64,000 bases of DNA from Alentia gelatinosa (lineage: Eukaryota > Annelida > Polychaeta > Phyllodocida > Polynoidae): assembly GCA_950022655.1 (NCBI GenBank), contig OX465584.1:45490723-45554722 (forward strand), written 5' to 3'. This document shows positions 54,240-64,000 of this stretch, piece by piece. Every line of letters starts with the position of its first letter. The stretch's first letter is position 1. The notes under the pieces are model-generated. The model did not search any database and had not been told where the DNA came from. It saw nothing but the letters and a program-made list of their open reading frames with translations. Both the position numbers and the translations under genes were made by a program.

Positions 54240-55110
54240 CTTTCTTTCTTAATTTCTTTTTTGTTTTTTTTCTATTTTTTTCTCCTGTTTCGTTTTTGTT
54301 ATTCGTCCTTTTATGATCCGTTTATGTGCACGTGTGGTTCACGCGACTTCACAACCTGGTACATTTATTTCATTTTTATTCACCTGTAGTATGACTTCTT
54401 TAATGACGATTTAATCTGCATAGATCACTGTGTTCACCATCAAGCGCATAGTCGCTTTATGGTGGCTCATTTTCTCACCCCAGTGGTTCATCTCATCACC
54501 TACTCCACCTGCCAGTAATCACTCACACCACTCTCAACCCACACCTCACCTGACTTCCGCCTTCACCTCTCACCACCATCCAAATCAATTCCACAAAAGT
54601 TTTTCATAGTTCTCATAGTCTAGTCCCTACTGCTCTTTATCATCAATCCTGATCACTGCTTGTCTTATTCTGACCTATCCTTATATATTAGCCATCGTGT
54701 CATTATACTGCTACTTATTCCCCACGGTTATCCCTCACACCCTGCACCTTTACTCTCTGGTTACCCATCCCCCATTACCCTTTGTTCTAGCAATTCTATT
54801 GGTCTACGAATTGTGTTGCTCCCTTCCTACTCTACCAACTGTATTGCTCTGTGCCTATTGTATTTCTCTTTTCAGTTTTTCTGTCCACTCTGCCCATTAT
54901 CTCGCGACTCTGTGGGTCAACCAATGCTATTTCCCTCCCACCTCCTGCCTACTCTATGACTCTCTACCCACTCTATTTTTTCTTTCTTCCCATACTATTT
55001 TCCTCTGCCCATTATGTTGTTCTCTAGCTACTGTCTGCCTATTCTATCATTATCAGTACACGGTCTGCCCGCTCTCCGTCCCCTTCCCGTCCCCCAGCTT
55101 ACATCAGTCG
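54240..55110. repeat. Polypyrimidine-rich, partly tandem-repetitive stretch
   Basis: T/C-rich on the plus strand. From about 54780 to 55075, degenerate units like CTACCNACTCTATT and CTGCCCATTAT recur roughly every 20-45 bp. The 216-codon frame here reflects composition. Confidence 0.6.
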
Positions 55111-56365
55111 TCACTACTGCGATCACCCACCGTCGTTAAGCAGCCAATCTCCTTCTCCCCGTGCATGATTTGTGGTTTAGTTATCGATCACCAGGCGTCG
55201 TGTCCCCCTCAGGGAGACCCGCGCCAACACCAGTTGATCCTGCAGCCAACCCCCCAACCCCCACCTCCTCATCCACACAATCACCCCACCCTCACAGGCA
55301 CACTTACACAAAAAGTCCTCGTGCACGCCCGACCGAGCCTCCAATAGACCGGAAATGGTGGCTACTACCCAGCGTTCCCGGCTCTGTGATGACGACACCC
55401 AGACTGTGTTGGGAGAGTGTCGCACGGAGAGTGGAAGGGCCACTTTTCTGGTCCTAGTGGGGCAGAATGCCAAGTCATACAGTGTGTACCACCATTGGTG
55501 TTTGCGAGGGGTGTGGCTTCAAAGCTTGAGGCCGTTACATTGAAGGGTGTATGCGAGAGGGGAAGGAGTGGGGGTTTAAAGCACACGGTTGTGTCTCTCT
55601 ATAGAGTCTATTGAGACCCTCAAGGGACCCCAGAAAGAGGTGTGTGACTTCTAAGAAAACCAATCCGATGATTAAGGAGTCCTTGTAGTGCCTGGGAGAA
55701 TGGGGTGTGGCTACGACACTAACAATACCAACATGCCAATACTCGTGTGTCTAGTCTAGTCTACCCTTTCATAAATAAACCGGGGCCTCAATATCAGAGT
55801 AGAACTCTACAAGTGAAATACTAAACCAAAGAATAAACAATATAACTGACGTCTCATGTTTGCCAGAACTTTCATCTGTAAGCTAATATTAAGCGTTGAT
55901 AAGTCTTCATGATCTTTCCATAACTACCCATAAACGTAAATATATGTAATTGTACCATAGATGATTTAAAGAAAAAATGAATCCAATCCTCTCTTCGTAT
56001 GCCTCGATATTTTGTTATCACACCCTCATATGCCCGACATTCTATCTCATAGACAAAATGGGGAAAATGATATTGAAGTTTCCAAGTAATAAGATTTGAT
56101 GAAGTAACTGAATTGACAGAAAAAGATGATTGATTTAAATTTGGTGTATTTTGTCTCTTCAGACCATCTTTGCACGACATTCATGAGATAATGAAAGTCA
56201 GACATTTAGTTATCCTTATCAGATTTGTGTTATCATGGATAAATATGACAGAATTCTGATGGACAAACAAGTAAAGCGTAGAGCTACCATCACCCTACCC
56301 GAGTCGTGAAAATAGCTCATTATCAGCACACATGCAGAGTCAACATTCATTCCACCCTCTCATCT
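55111..56365. other. No recognised gene
   Basis: A plus-strand frame from an ATG in good context (55355, 62 codons, starting Met-Val-Ala-Thr-Thr-Gln) has a coding-like look but no domain and no clear donor. Otherwise nothing. Confidence 0.3.
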
Positions 56366-56385
56366 CTGCGCGTGCGCGTCTGGCA
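56366..56385 (+). promoter_or_regulatory. NRF1-like site just upstream of an ATG
   Basis: CTGCGCGTGCGCG (56366-56378) resembles the NRF1 palindrome, in a CpG-rich patch and directly before the start codon at 56386. Confidence 0.3.
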
Positions 56386-56598
56386 ATGGCTTCCGGGTCA
56401 GATTTCAAACGTAGCAGACGACATTTCCGTGGCGGTTGCTCTGCATCTTCATCCACTCCGCGCGTGCATCGGCATGAACGTCGAACACCTGACCCCTCCG
56501 ACCCTCCCTCCCTCCTCTGTCCTTGCCGCCCGGGTCAAGGTCACTCCAAGGTCGTCGGGACGCAGGAGGCACGACCTTTTGCGTTGCTGATGGTTTGA
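56386..56598 (+). CDS. Possible first coding exon, unknown product
   Basis: Open for 70 codons from an ATG in strong context (G at -3, G at +4), directly behind an NRF1-like site. The protein starts Met-Ala-Ser-Gly-Ser-Asp-Phe-Lys and is rich in Arg, Ser, His and Pro, so probably disordered. A donor such as CCAAG|GTCGTC (about 56553) could end the exon early. No downstream exon is seen, and no domain is recognised. Confidence 0.2.
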   Translation: MASGSDFKRSRRHFRGGCSASSSTPRVHRHERRTPDPSDPPSLLCPCRPGQGHSKVVGTQEARPFALLMV

Positions 56599-57689
56599 GT
56601 TTGGAAGAGGGACTGATCGATCAGAGGGGGCGCTGACGGTTGTTGTAATTGCCCGCCATTAGGACTAAGGACGTTGACAGAATGCAGGGTGGTTGCTGGA
56701 CGTAGTATGACGTACTGTTTCCTCGTCTAATGATCATACGGGTAATTATGCGGGGTAGCTACGTCACCTGACCCAGTGCGCCTCCTAAATAATCCATCTG
56801 CTGAAAAACTCAATTAAAAAAATAAATGCCCAATTAAGAAGGGAATGACAGCCATGTTGTTAACTCACAATATAGTATGTCTCGTCTTATTTTCAAGTTT
56901 CTTTTTATCATAGTTTCTTTATTGGTCAATTGGAAGTAGTAATCCACATGGTTGCATAATTATAAGCTATAGAAGCCAATAAAGTGGCATATACCTCACT
57001 TGCTAAGCAATTAGCTTTCATGGTATCGCACCACAGATAATGTTATTTTCCAATTTCCCTTAGCGTAGAGCTAACATCGCCCTTCCCGTGTCGATGATTT
57101 TAAAAAAATTACCCTCAGTTATCAATGTCCTGAACTCTCTATACTACTACTGACTACACTGTCTATAGGTTTCTGTCGATTCTCTACGGTGCATAACATA
57201 ACATTTCTTTTTCTTTTTTAAGCATCGCCTCGAACACTCGCTGTCTTTCCCACTGAGAGTAGAACCTTCCTAGAACTCAATATAACTGGTTTACTTCTAA
57301 GACTAAGGACATATTCTCCATGTCGTTAGTTTGTTTCTCTTGTACTCTTTATTCGACTATTTAATTTGTGCAAGACACCAGATGTGTAATAGCTAGGGGC
57401 TTAATGTTCTGATTATGCCCATGCTCCAACATACTGTTCCTGCAGATTTTGCGATCTGTTGTTACGTTTGTTATAAGAGGTGAGAGTCCCATTATAACGT
57501 ATGTTATGAGGACGGAATCACATTACTCTGAATAGTTAACAAGACTGTACACAGAGTATGAGTTGGTTCCTAAAAGTACCCTGGAGATCCTTCTCTAATA
57601 GTAAGAACCATAAATGAGATGAATAGCAATATGCGTTACAGATTATTGATTGACTAGAATAATTAGGTTTACGACTAAAGAATTAGAAG
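56599..57689. other. No gene seen
   Basis: AGAGGGGGCGCTG (56623-56635) resembles the CTCF core half. Otherwise AT-rich. Confidence 0.35.
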
Positions 57690-57828
57690 GAAACCCATGA
57701 GATGAGAATAACTTGTTCCCTACTCCACCGAGTTTGACTGCGGAGTAATCCGCAAGCGAAGCTGAGTGAATTACGTAGTGGTCAAACGAGGTGGAGTGCA
57801 GGCCAAGTTATTCTCATCGAGTGGATTT
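57690..57828. mobile_element. Hairpin element with ~45-bp arms
   Basis: The left arm GATGAGAATAACTTG...CTCCACCGAGTTTGAC (57701-57738) pairs with GTCAAACGAGGTGGAGTGCA...CAAGTTATTCTCATC (57781-57818). The inner part CGGAGTAATCCG...GAATTACGTAGTG is also partly self-complementary. It is followed by TTTTATCTCACCC (57834) and GGGGTGAGATAAC (57965), the end motif of the foldback element at 13.5 kb. Confidence 0.75.
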
Positions 57829-58586
57829 CTGATTTTATCTCACCCTGTATAACATCATTCATTGATGAAATGACTATCTAAATTAGCCATTTAGTATTGG
57901 GTACAATACTTTCACGGCCGTGGAGTACGAGATCCTAACGTTTAGCCTATGGAGAAAAATAGCGGGGTGAGATAACATGTCATACTCAACGGCTATCTGA
58001 TTTAGAGTCAAATAAATGGCATCCCATTTGTCACGAATGATCGACACACAATTGCTCAGAAACTGCTCAGGCCTGCCTTCGTGCATGTTATCTGCCATGT
58101 ATCAGCTATTTGTGAGGTGATTCCCTTTAAGAGCAGTCCAGAGACTTTATCCATAAAACATCGCACACCACGGATTGATTGTATCATTTATGTAGTACTG
58201 GAGGAGTATATTTCACTTTCGTTGTGAATTGCTCGGAACTGCTCAGGCCACTGCCGGTTGGGGCCACTCACCTAGACGTTGTATTAGTGAGCAGGTAGGA
58301 CTGACTCATCGCACAATGACTCGGGCGTGGAGAGCAGAGGCAGGCAGACAAATGGTGGGACAAGGAATAATGATTGCTGTGATCTGTCAACCGCGACACG
58401 CTGGTGGGGGTGAGCGGTTGGGGAGGCTGACCACAGGTTGCCTGCCTGGTCCCTCTATCACACACCAAGCCTATACATCACCTTCACTATGGGAATGTTG
58501 CATCCTTGCCTACCACCCACCCAACATACCACGCCCAGCCATAGATGCTAACTGTGTGTGGCCTTAACAGTGTAGAAAGGCGCCTC
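57829..58586. other. No gene seen; related repeat remnants
   Basis: CACGGCCGTGGAGTACGAG (57912) resembles CCACGGCCGTGGCGTAG at 13811. GCTCAGAAACTGCTCAGGCC (58054) recurs as GCTCGGAACTGCTCAGGCC (58231). Confidence 0.45.
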
Positions 58587-58760
58587 ACCCGGCGTTTACA
58601 CTAGACGACTAAAAACGTGACGACTGTAGATCGTCTAGCCAATAGTCATCAGGTGGTGCTTGATTATGTATGGTCGGCTATAATAGTCGTCGACCAAAGA
58701 GTTTCCTTGAGCGTTAACACTAGACGACTTATTTTTAAAATGTACCTCGGCATTAATCGC
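58587..58760. mobile_element. MITE-like repeat, relative of 16896-17420
   Basis: Starts ACCCGGCGTTTACACTAG, like 16896. A second GCGTTAACACTAGACGAC lies at 58710. Contains GTCATCAGGTGGTGC and GTCGTCGACC. The right end is not defined. Confidence 0.5.
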
Positions 58761-59217
58761 CACCTGTCTAGACGAATTTTAGAAGTCTTTTGGACTCTTT
58801 GTCATTTATTATATTGCCCCATTACCTAAGGAATTATCTATCACATCCGGGGAATATAAGTATCATTTAACTCATCTTGAAACATTTCAGATGATTGGAT
58901 GTTAATTCTTGTAAGTCATCGACATAGATTTAGTTTTATCAAATCACTGTAGAGACAGGAAGGTAACATGTTATAGTTTTTTTTCACGTAACAGATTTTG
59001 ATATTCATTCTATGACGAGAAACCTTAGCCATGACATAGGTATATGATATATAACAGTAACCGATAGGCCTATGTCTTACCTTTCTAACAATATTTTGTT
59101 TATAAAGATCGGACTATTATTAACGATGCAAGCGCGTTTTGTATTTATGATGGCAGAAAAAACTAGTTTTTGTCCCATAATAAACGCTCTGGGCTATAGT
59201 GTGAAGTGGTCTGTTAT
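58761..59217. other. No gene seen
   Basis: AT-rich, no recognised feature. Confidence 0.4.
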
Positions 59218-59415
59218 AAGGCCCTTTTCCATTGCCCGACAGAAACAGTTTAGATCACCTGTATTCTCCTAATAGCCTATACACATTTTGCGTCAGGAGT
59301 GATAAAGGTCCGTCGGTGGTTTCTGACTGTATATTGGTGATGGCCAATGGAAATAGGCTATCAGGAGAACACAAAAAATCTACACAGTTTTCGATGGCCA
59401 ATGGAAAAGGGCCTT
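59218..59415. mobile_element. 198-bp TIR element (MITE)
   Basis: The left end AAGGCCCTTTTCCATTGCCC is mirrored by the right end, CAATGGAAAAGGGCCTT on the plus strand. A second internal GGCCAATGGAAATAGGC lies near 59344. Non-coding. Confidence 0.82.
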
Positions 59416-59618
59416 TTTGGAGCGTGGAGATTACTTGAACCCTGTAGTGTATGAGCCTGTAAGTGAAGTGAGGGCACTTTCTCGGTTTTCAGCCACCTTG
59501 ATTGCACACTATTTATCAGAAAATAAATGTCTGAAGCCTTTATTGCATCACTCTTGTAGGGCACAACCTCCTACACCAATACGCCACCAGGTATTTTGAA
59601 TTTTCACACAGAATGCCC
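59416..59618. other. No gene seen
   Basis: Nothing recognised. Confidence 0.4.
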
Positions 59619-60168
59619 TTTATCCTACCCCTAATATAAAATCCCATAGGCTTAACATTGACTTTCTGTATGCACCCGTATGTCGCATACGGATGAAAAA
59701 TCGCTCCTAGGAGCGTACAGAAAGTGGACCAATCAGAGATCAGCAGCTGAAAGTAGTTACAAGCGCCTTCAGAGCAGCAAGGAGAGCTATATGGAGGACT
59801 TCAGAAAGTTTTTATTATGTTTTTTGTTATTATCCTCACATAAAAATATCGTTCACAGGTGGGTAGGATAATATCGTAAAACTGGATGAGTTTTGATCTT
59901 GGCCACCGTATGCCACGACTGGAGTTTGGCATAGTGACTTCATGAGGTGAAGCCGAGTGAAGTCCGGAGCCAAAACTCCAGGAGTGGAATGCGGTGGCCA
60001 AGATTAAAACGAATCAGGTTTTGATTTTATCCTACCCTGTCTCCTCGATTTTGGAATATTACGTGATAACAATTCTGTATGCCACTATAAAACTCCGTAT
60101 GTCAGTCAGCGTGGCATACAGAAACCCAATGTTAAGCCTATGGGATTTTATATTAGGGGTAGGATAAA
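59619..60168. mobile_element. 550-bp TIR element with a large internal hairpin
   Basis: The terminal inverted repeats 59619-59674 and 60113-60168 are identical for the outer 42 bp (starting TTTATCCTACCCCTAATAT) and similar for about 12 more. Inside is a second inverted repeat (59870-59940 and 59961-60039) with TAGGATAATATCGTAAAAC, GATCTTGGCCACCG and CTGGAGTTTTGGC-type arms. Its ends also resemble the GGGTAGGATAAAAT terminus, so one family member may have inserted in another. No ORF. Confidence 0.85.
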
Positions 60169-62117
60169 ATCAAAACCTTATTCGTTTTACGATAATACCC
60201 CTCACATGCCCCCGCACACCTCTCACTCCCACACCACATATTCCGTCACACACATGCCTCATCCCTACACGTTCACACTCATACACGTGCATGCACATCC
60301 CCAGACGCGCTGGGCAGCACGCAGTCGCAATGACGGATGAAATGACAAAGCATGATCCATCTCGGCTCGACCCTTGACCTCTGACCCTTGACCTCCGCCT
60401 TTTAGGTGGGGATTTGAGGTAAATCTTCTGGCTGAGTAGACAAGGGGGTTGACAGGCCGGTGTCAGACGCACTCATTACAAAATATTTCTTTTGTCTACT
60501 TTCTGACTTAATTACCTTAATTAAGATGCTTAAACATTATTTTATTTTTATTTTTGAAATTTAAGGGTTGCCAGTGTTCCACCCACCTCGGTATGGAAAT
60601 TATTGTAGATACGTTTGGAAGAGTATACACGTACAATAATTCTATAATTTTATCACTGACAGCAAAATATGAAATGTTCTTTTCCTCAGGAAGGCCCCGT
60701 GGCCTTAATGGTAAAAAGATATTCAGGGTATCTCTTACTGGTATCGTGAAACCGTTGTGGGACTCAAACTTTTTCATCGTCCCGAATCAGAACTAAAAAG
60801 TATTGTCATCAGAATCCGAGTAGTTACTTTTTAACTGATTCAAAAGTCAAACACTAAGATTATGTATCCTGAGATTTCACTGGGAGATGGTCATCGGTCC
60901 TTTTTCCAATTTAATTTGAGGCTATAAAAAGAGCAATTAGCCAATTCACCTTGATGAGGCAACTCGTATTCTCCTAAAAATAAATTTTAATCTTCATGAA
61001 TACCAAAAAAATCATTTTCTTTATTCATACCATTACAGATTAGGATTATTTAAGTGTAGGCAAATGGTAATCAACTGCATGATGAACCTTCTCGTTGATT
61101 AAGGTCCGTGAATATATCATTATTCTTAATGAAATTATGGCACTGTCGTGGTGAAAAAGATTCTCTCAGACATTGGGTTAGCGAAGATAACTGTGACTAC
61201 TGACAATCAATTATAAGCGTTAACTATAACTGTTTGCGCATGATAGAAGATGTTTCCTGCCAGTTGTAATCTTTACAAAGCAATTTCACACTTGGCGACT
61301 CACAAATCAAGTTTAGGTATATGTATTTGTGTACATTGATAGCAAAGGCATATGTCATAAACATTTCGTCACATTTGAATTTATGATATTGTCTTTATAG
61401 CGGTTTTACATTCTGCACTAGATACCCTTTGAATATATCCTATGAATCATCATATAATTCCAATTACTTTCTAGCTTCACTTTTCATTCACAGAGCTTAT
61501 GTACCTCTTATGTACATACCAATCACCCGATACATGATCCTCAACTATCAACTATGAAACAAGAAAAAGATATCTAGTGTTGTAGGAGACTTTTGAAATA
61601 TTCAGCAATGATTTAAGTACCTGTGATTTGCATATTACTCAGAGACTTTAACATATAACCTAGAAGTCAGATATATATACAAATGAATCTCCCTCTGTGA
61701 TTTACACCTGTTTGGATCGAATCTATCAAATATAACAACAAACGAGTTTGCATATGTGTTCTTAATTGTTTCTTGTTAAATTTATGTACAGCAGGCCTCA
61801 GTTAGTATCTAAGATAAAAAAAAATCAAAAAAATCCATGTAGTTGCCATTCCGCGTCTGTTCCGTGTGTGATTCATACATTTCTAATGTCCTTTAGTTGA
61901 TAATTGACCTTCGACATTCGACCTTCACCCTCAGCCTGAAGGTCGTGGAGTATTGTGATTTAGTTGACCTTTAAGGCATGGCCTTGACCTGGGCCGGTGT
62001 GTGGGTTGGACGGAGCCATCCACCACCACTCTCGCCGCTGGTAACCACGCTGTATCGAGTTTGTTAGTTTGTAGATGCCGAGGACCGGCAGTTATTCGCA
62101 ACACACAGATTACCTAC
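60169..62117. other. No gene seen
   Basis: Contains TGACCTCTGACCCTTGACCT at about 60374-60393 and TTGACCT/TCGACCT-type half sites at about 61904-61990 (nuclear-receptor-like). Otherwise AT-rich without frames. Confidence 0.35.
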
Positions 62118-62453
62118 AGACCCATTTCCACTTGCCGACAAAATGATCGGCTATTTCTGTGAAGCACATGTTCTATGATGCAACTTATAGAACCGGCGAA
62201 CCTGTCAATCGCTGGTCTGTTTCCATCTACCAACTGACCTTTGATCCCTCTTGTTAAACTCACCATTCCCGACAAAACCAAACACTGTTGAATTGATTGG
62301 AGATGACTTTGTCAGTAAGTGGTGCTGTTTTCTGTTTCCACTTGCCGATCTCTGACAAAAATAGCAGCCACACAACCTGATGTGAGAATTTGGGGATTGT
62401 GCTGCAAGCACCAATATTTAAGGCCAAAAGTCGGCAGGTGGAAATCGGGCTTT
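62118..62453. mobile_element. 336-bp TIR element (MITE), possibly nested
   Basis: The left end AGACCCATTTCCACTTGCCG is mirrored by the right end GTCGGCAGGTGGAAATCGGG. Internal copies of CTGTTTCCATCTACC (62217) and CTGTTTCCACTTGCCGA (62332) suggest nesting or internal duplication. The ends resemble those at 25110 and 59218. Confidence 0.8.
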
Positions 62454-62883
62454 AAGCATACACAGTGTTAAGCTGTTTCTAAATTCGAACGTTTGAATAA
62501 CATATATGCATACATGTTACAAAATACAATATTTCTAACATGAACATAGGACGATGGTCATCAGAGAGTTGTCGATTAAGTTTATATAGTGATGAAATAT
62601 ACAGGAGTTCAACAGTGGGAAAATATTGTGGTTGCTCATTGGTATGGGATACTTGTTACCACTTAGTTTCAAAGTTGAAAATGTCACATGAATTATATCG
62701 TCAGAAAATGTTGACGTTTGTAGAACGTGTTTCGCTTGAGTAACAAGTAGCCGATAAGCTAACCACCCTGGACACCTGCGACGCCTGAAACCAACACCAT
62801 CCCTTCTGAGGTATGTGAACACAGACAGAATACCAACCGGCAAGCTAAAAGGTATGAACACCAGCACCAGGGGCGAGTGGACG
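62454..62883. other. No gene seen
   Basis: No feature recognised. Confidence 0.35.
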
Positions 62884-62916
62884 GGCGGGGGGAGTAAGGG
62901 GTAGGTGGGTGGGGGA
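62884..62916 (+). other. G-quadruplex-prone G-rich tract
   Basis: Plus-strand G runs of 3, 6, 4, 3 and 5 separated by short spacers within about 33 bp meet the usual G3+N1-7 pattern. Formation in vivo is unknown. Confidence 0.5.
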
Positions 62917-63195
62917 GGCATTATGGAGACCCCTACGGGCCACTGCATCGCAGTCTATGGGTCCCTGGTGGGCACGGTCATTAGGCCCTATTGGCGTCGG
63001 TGTGTGAATGCTGAGGGCATCTGCTTCCTCCAGGGTGGGAGCCGTAACTGTCTCCAGGTGAAGGTGTATGGGGGCGCGGCGGGCGGCGCCGCTGGCAGCT
63101 TTATGAGCGTGGGAATGGGTGGTAGACTACCAGAGGTCCATTGTGGGTCCAGGGGTGAGCCCGGTCAGCCCCTGCCTACCGTACATACATCTTGA
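62917..63195 (+). CDS. Possible coding exon in a GC-rich patch, unknown product
   Basis: The frame 62905-63195 is open for 96 codons while the other two plus frames are closed by stops. It contains HCIAVYGSLVGTVIRPYWRR and a Gly/Ala-rich segment. CCAG|GGGTGAGC-type (about 63152) and CTCCAG|GTGAAG (about 63058) donors are possible. No domain recognised; composition may explain the open frame. Confidence 0.15.
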   Translation, partial: GIMETPTGHCIAVYGSLVGTVIRPYWRRCVNAEGICFLQGGSRNCLQVKVYGGAAGGAAGSFMSVGMGGRLPEVHCGSRGEPGQPLPTVHTS

Positions 63196-64000
63196 CTTGT
63201 GGTGTGTGCTCTCTCCCGCCCGCTCCTCCGGGTGTTGCCCTTCCCATGGCTTCTGATGCTGCTTTTTCCCCCACTGATGGGCCGTGCGTCATTCTGGACT
63301 CCCATTTGAAGCCACCGAATCATCCTGGGTTCACTGGACTCGTGTGATCTCCACCTGTGGCTTTCCCAACGTGCAAATAAAACGTAACCTTCTAAAAGGG
63401 TGTGTAACAAATGGAGTGGAACCAAGGACGGATGAGACGTGGACGCTGATTGGTGTTTTGAGAGGGCAGGAATGGCAGTTTTCCTCTTTTCCAAGAAAAT
63501 CCTTGTTTTTATTTTTATTTTATAAATTTATTTCTCTTCTATAAATCAAAGAGAGAATAAATTGGGCCTCATTCACATTAATAAACAATGGTTCAAACCT
63601 CCCCACACACCGCAGTGCTGTTTTAGGGACAATAACGATGTATTTTCCATGTTTTCTCAGTGTTTCGGAGGCAGTAGCTATAGATTCCAAATGAAAAATA
63701 TTTCCTCTTTTTTTCATTAACCCCGACTGACATCCCTGAATAGGGAGTTGTAATTGGTCAGCTGTAAGTCCAAGGTTTGAATCGAGATACTGATTGTGTT
63801 GTTTCCAGGGATAGACAGACATTCTGGTGCCAAGAGTTAAACTTTATAATTGTATCTTTGACACCACTGTAGTTCTAGACGAATGATAAGTAGCGACTGT
63901 GGTGCCTATCCCAAAAGGGGGCGATTCTTATCAGACTAATTTAAGTCCAATCTCTCTACTACCGATAACCCATAAGTTAATGGAAAGAATCTGGCATTGC
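63196..64000. other. No gene seen
   Basis: Chance frames on both strands at 63165-63544. No domain or repeat recognised. Confidence 0.35.

Noticed and set aside
54697..55347. 216-codon plus-strand ORF, Ser/Leu/Pro-rich
   Set aside because: It lies in a polypyrimidine, partly tandem-repetitive stretch. The Ser/Leu/Pro/Cys/Tyr content is what T/C-rich DNA gives, and two other frames are also open.
55355..55543. 62-codon plus-strand frame from an ATG in good context
   Set aside because: Peptide looks plausible, but there is no clear donor, promoter or homology I can name. Kept only as a note.

Overview
The window looks like intergenic and intronic DNA from an animal, most likely a marine invertebrate. 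I cannot name the species. The signs are one eukaryotic-type tRNA gene, long stretches with no open frame above chance, AT-dinucleotide microsatellites, many short inverted-repeat elements, and one intact tyrosine-recombinase (YR) retrotransposon of a type known from metazoans. There are no bacterial operons, ribosome binding sites or CRISPR arrays.

The only well-supported protein-coding unit is a 5.15 kb Ngaro-like retrotransposon on the minus strand, 30104-35254. It has a gag-like ORF with zinc-binding clusters, an RT-RNase H ORF, and a tyrosine recombinase ORF. All three are open. The termini are split direct repeats in the order A1-ORFs-B1-A2-B2, and both repeat pairs look identical by eye, so the insertion appears recent. 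It sits inside an (AT)n tract. Two layout points deserve attention: gag and RT share one frame separated by a single UAG, and the A/B junction carries an AT dinucleotide that matches the target.

The second solid gene is tRNA-Gly(GCC), 6753-6823 minus.

The rest is mainly repeats. 7.8-9.7 kb holds a 31-bp tandem repeat and two copies of a long hairpin repeat. 13.4-14.9 kb holds a foldback element, a TIR element and a perfect 342-bp tandem duplication. 16.3 and 51.2-52.0 kb share a 35-bp palindromic tandem repeat. 19.5 and 47.8 kb carry inverted copies of one dispersed repeat whose hairpin stem co-varies. 24.7-25.5, 59.2 and 62.1-62.5 kb carry TIR elements with related ends. 50.8-53.9 kb is a repeat block with inverted ends and ~355-bp internal units. 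57.7 and 59.6-60.2 kb carry nested hairpin elements.

Host protein genes are not securely visible. On the minus strand between 47.3 and 38.6 kb, several open segments are bounded by plausible splice sites in compatible phases; the best is 39905-40316. This may be part of a real gene but I do not recognise the product. Several CpG-rich patches carry CRE (TGACGTCA), E-box (CACGTG), YY1-like, E2F-like, NRF1-like, CTCF-like and nuclear-receptor motifs and may be promoters or enhancers. All motif calls are by eye.
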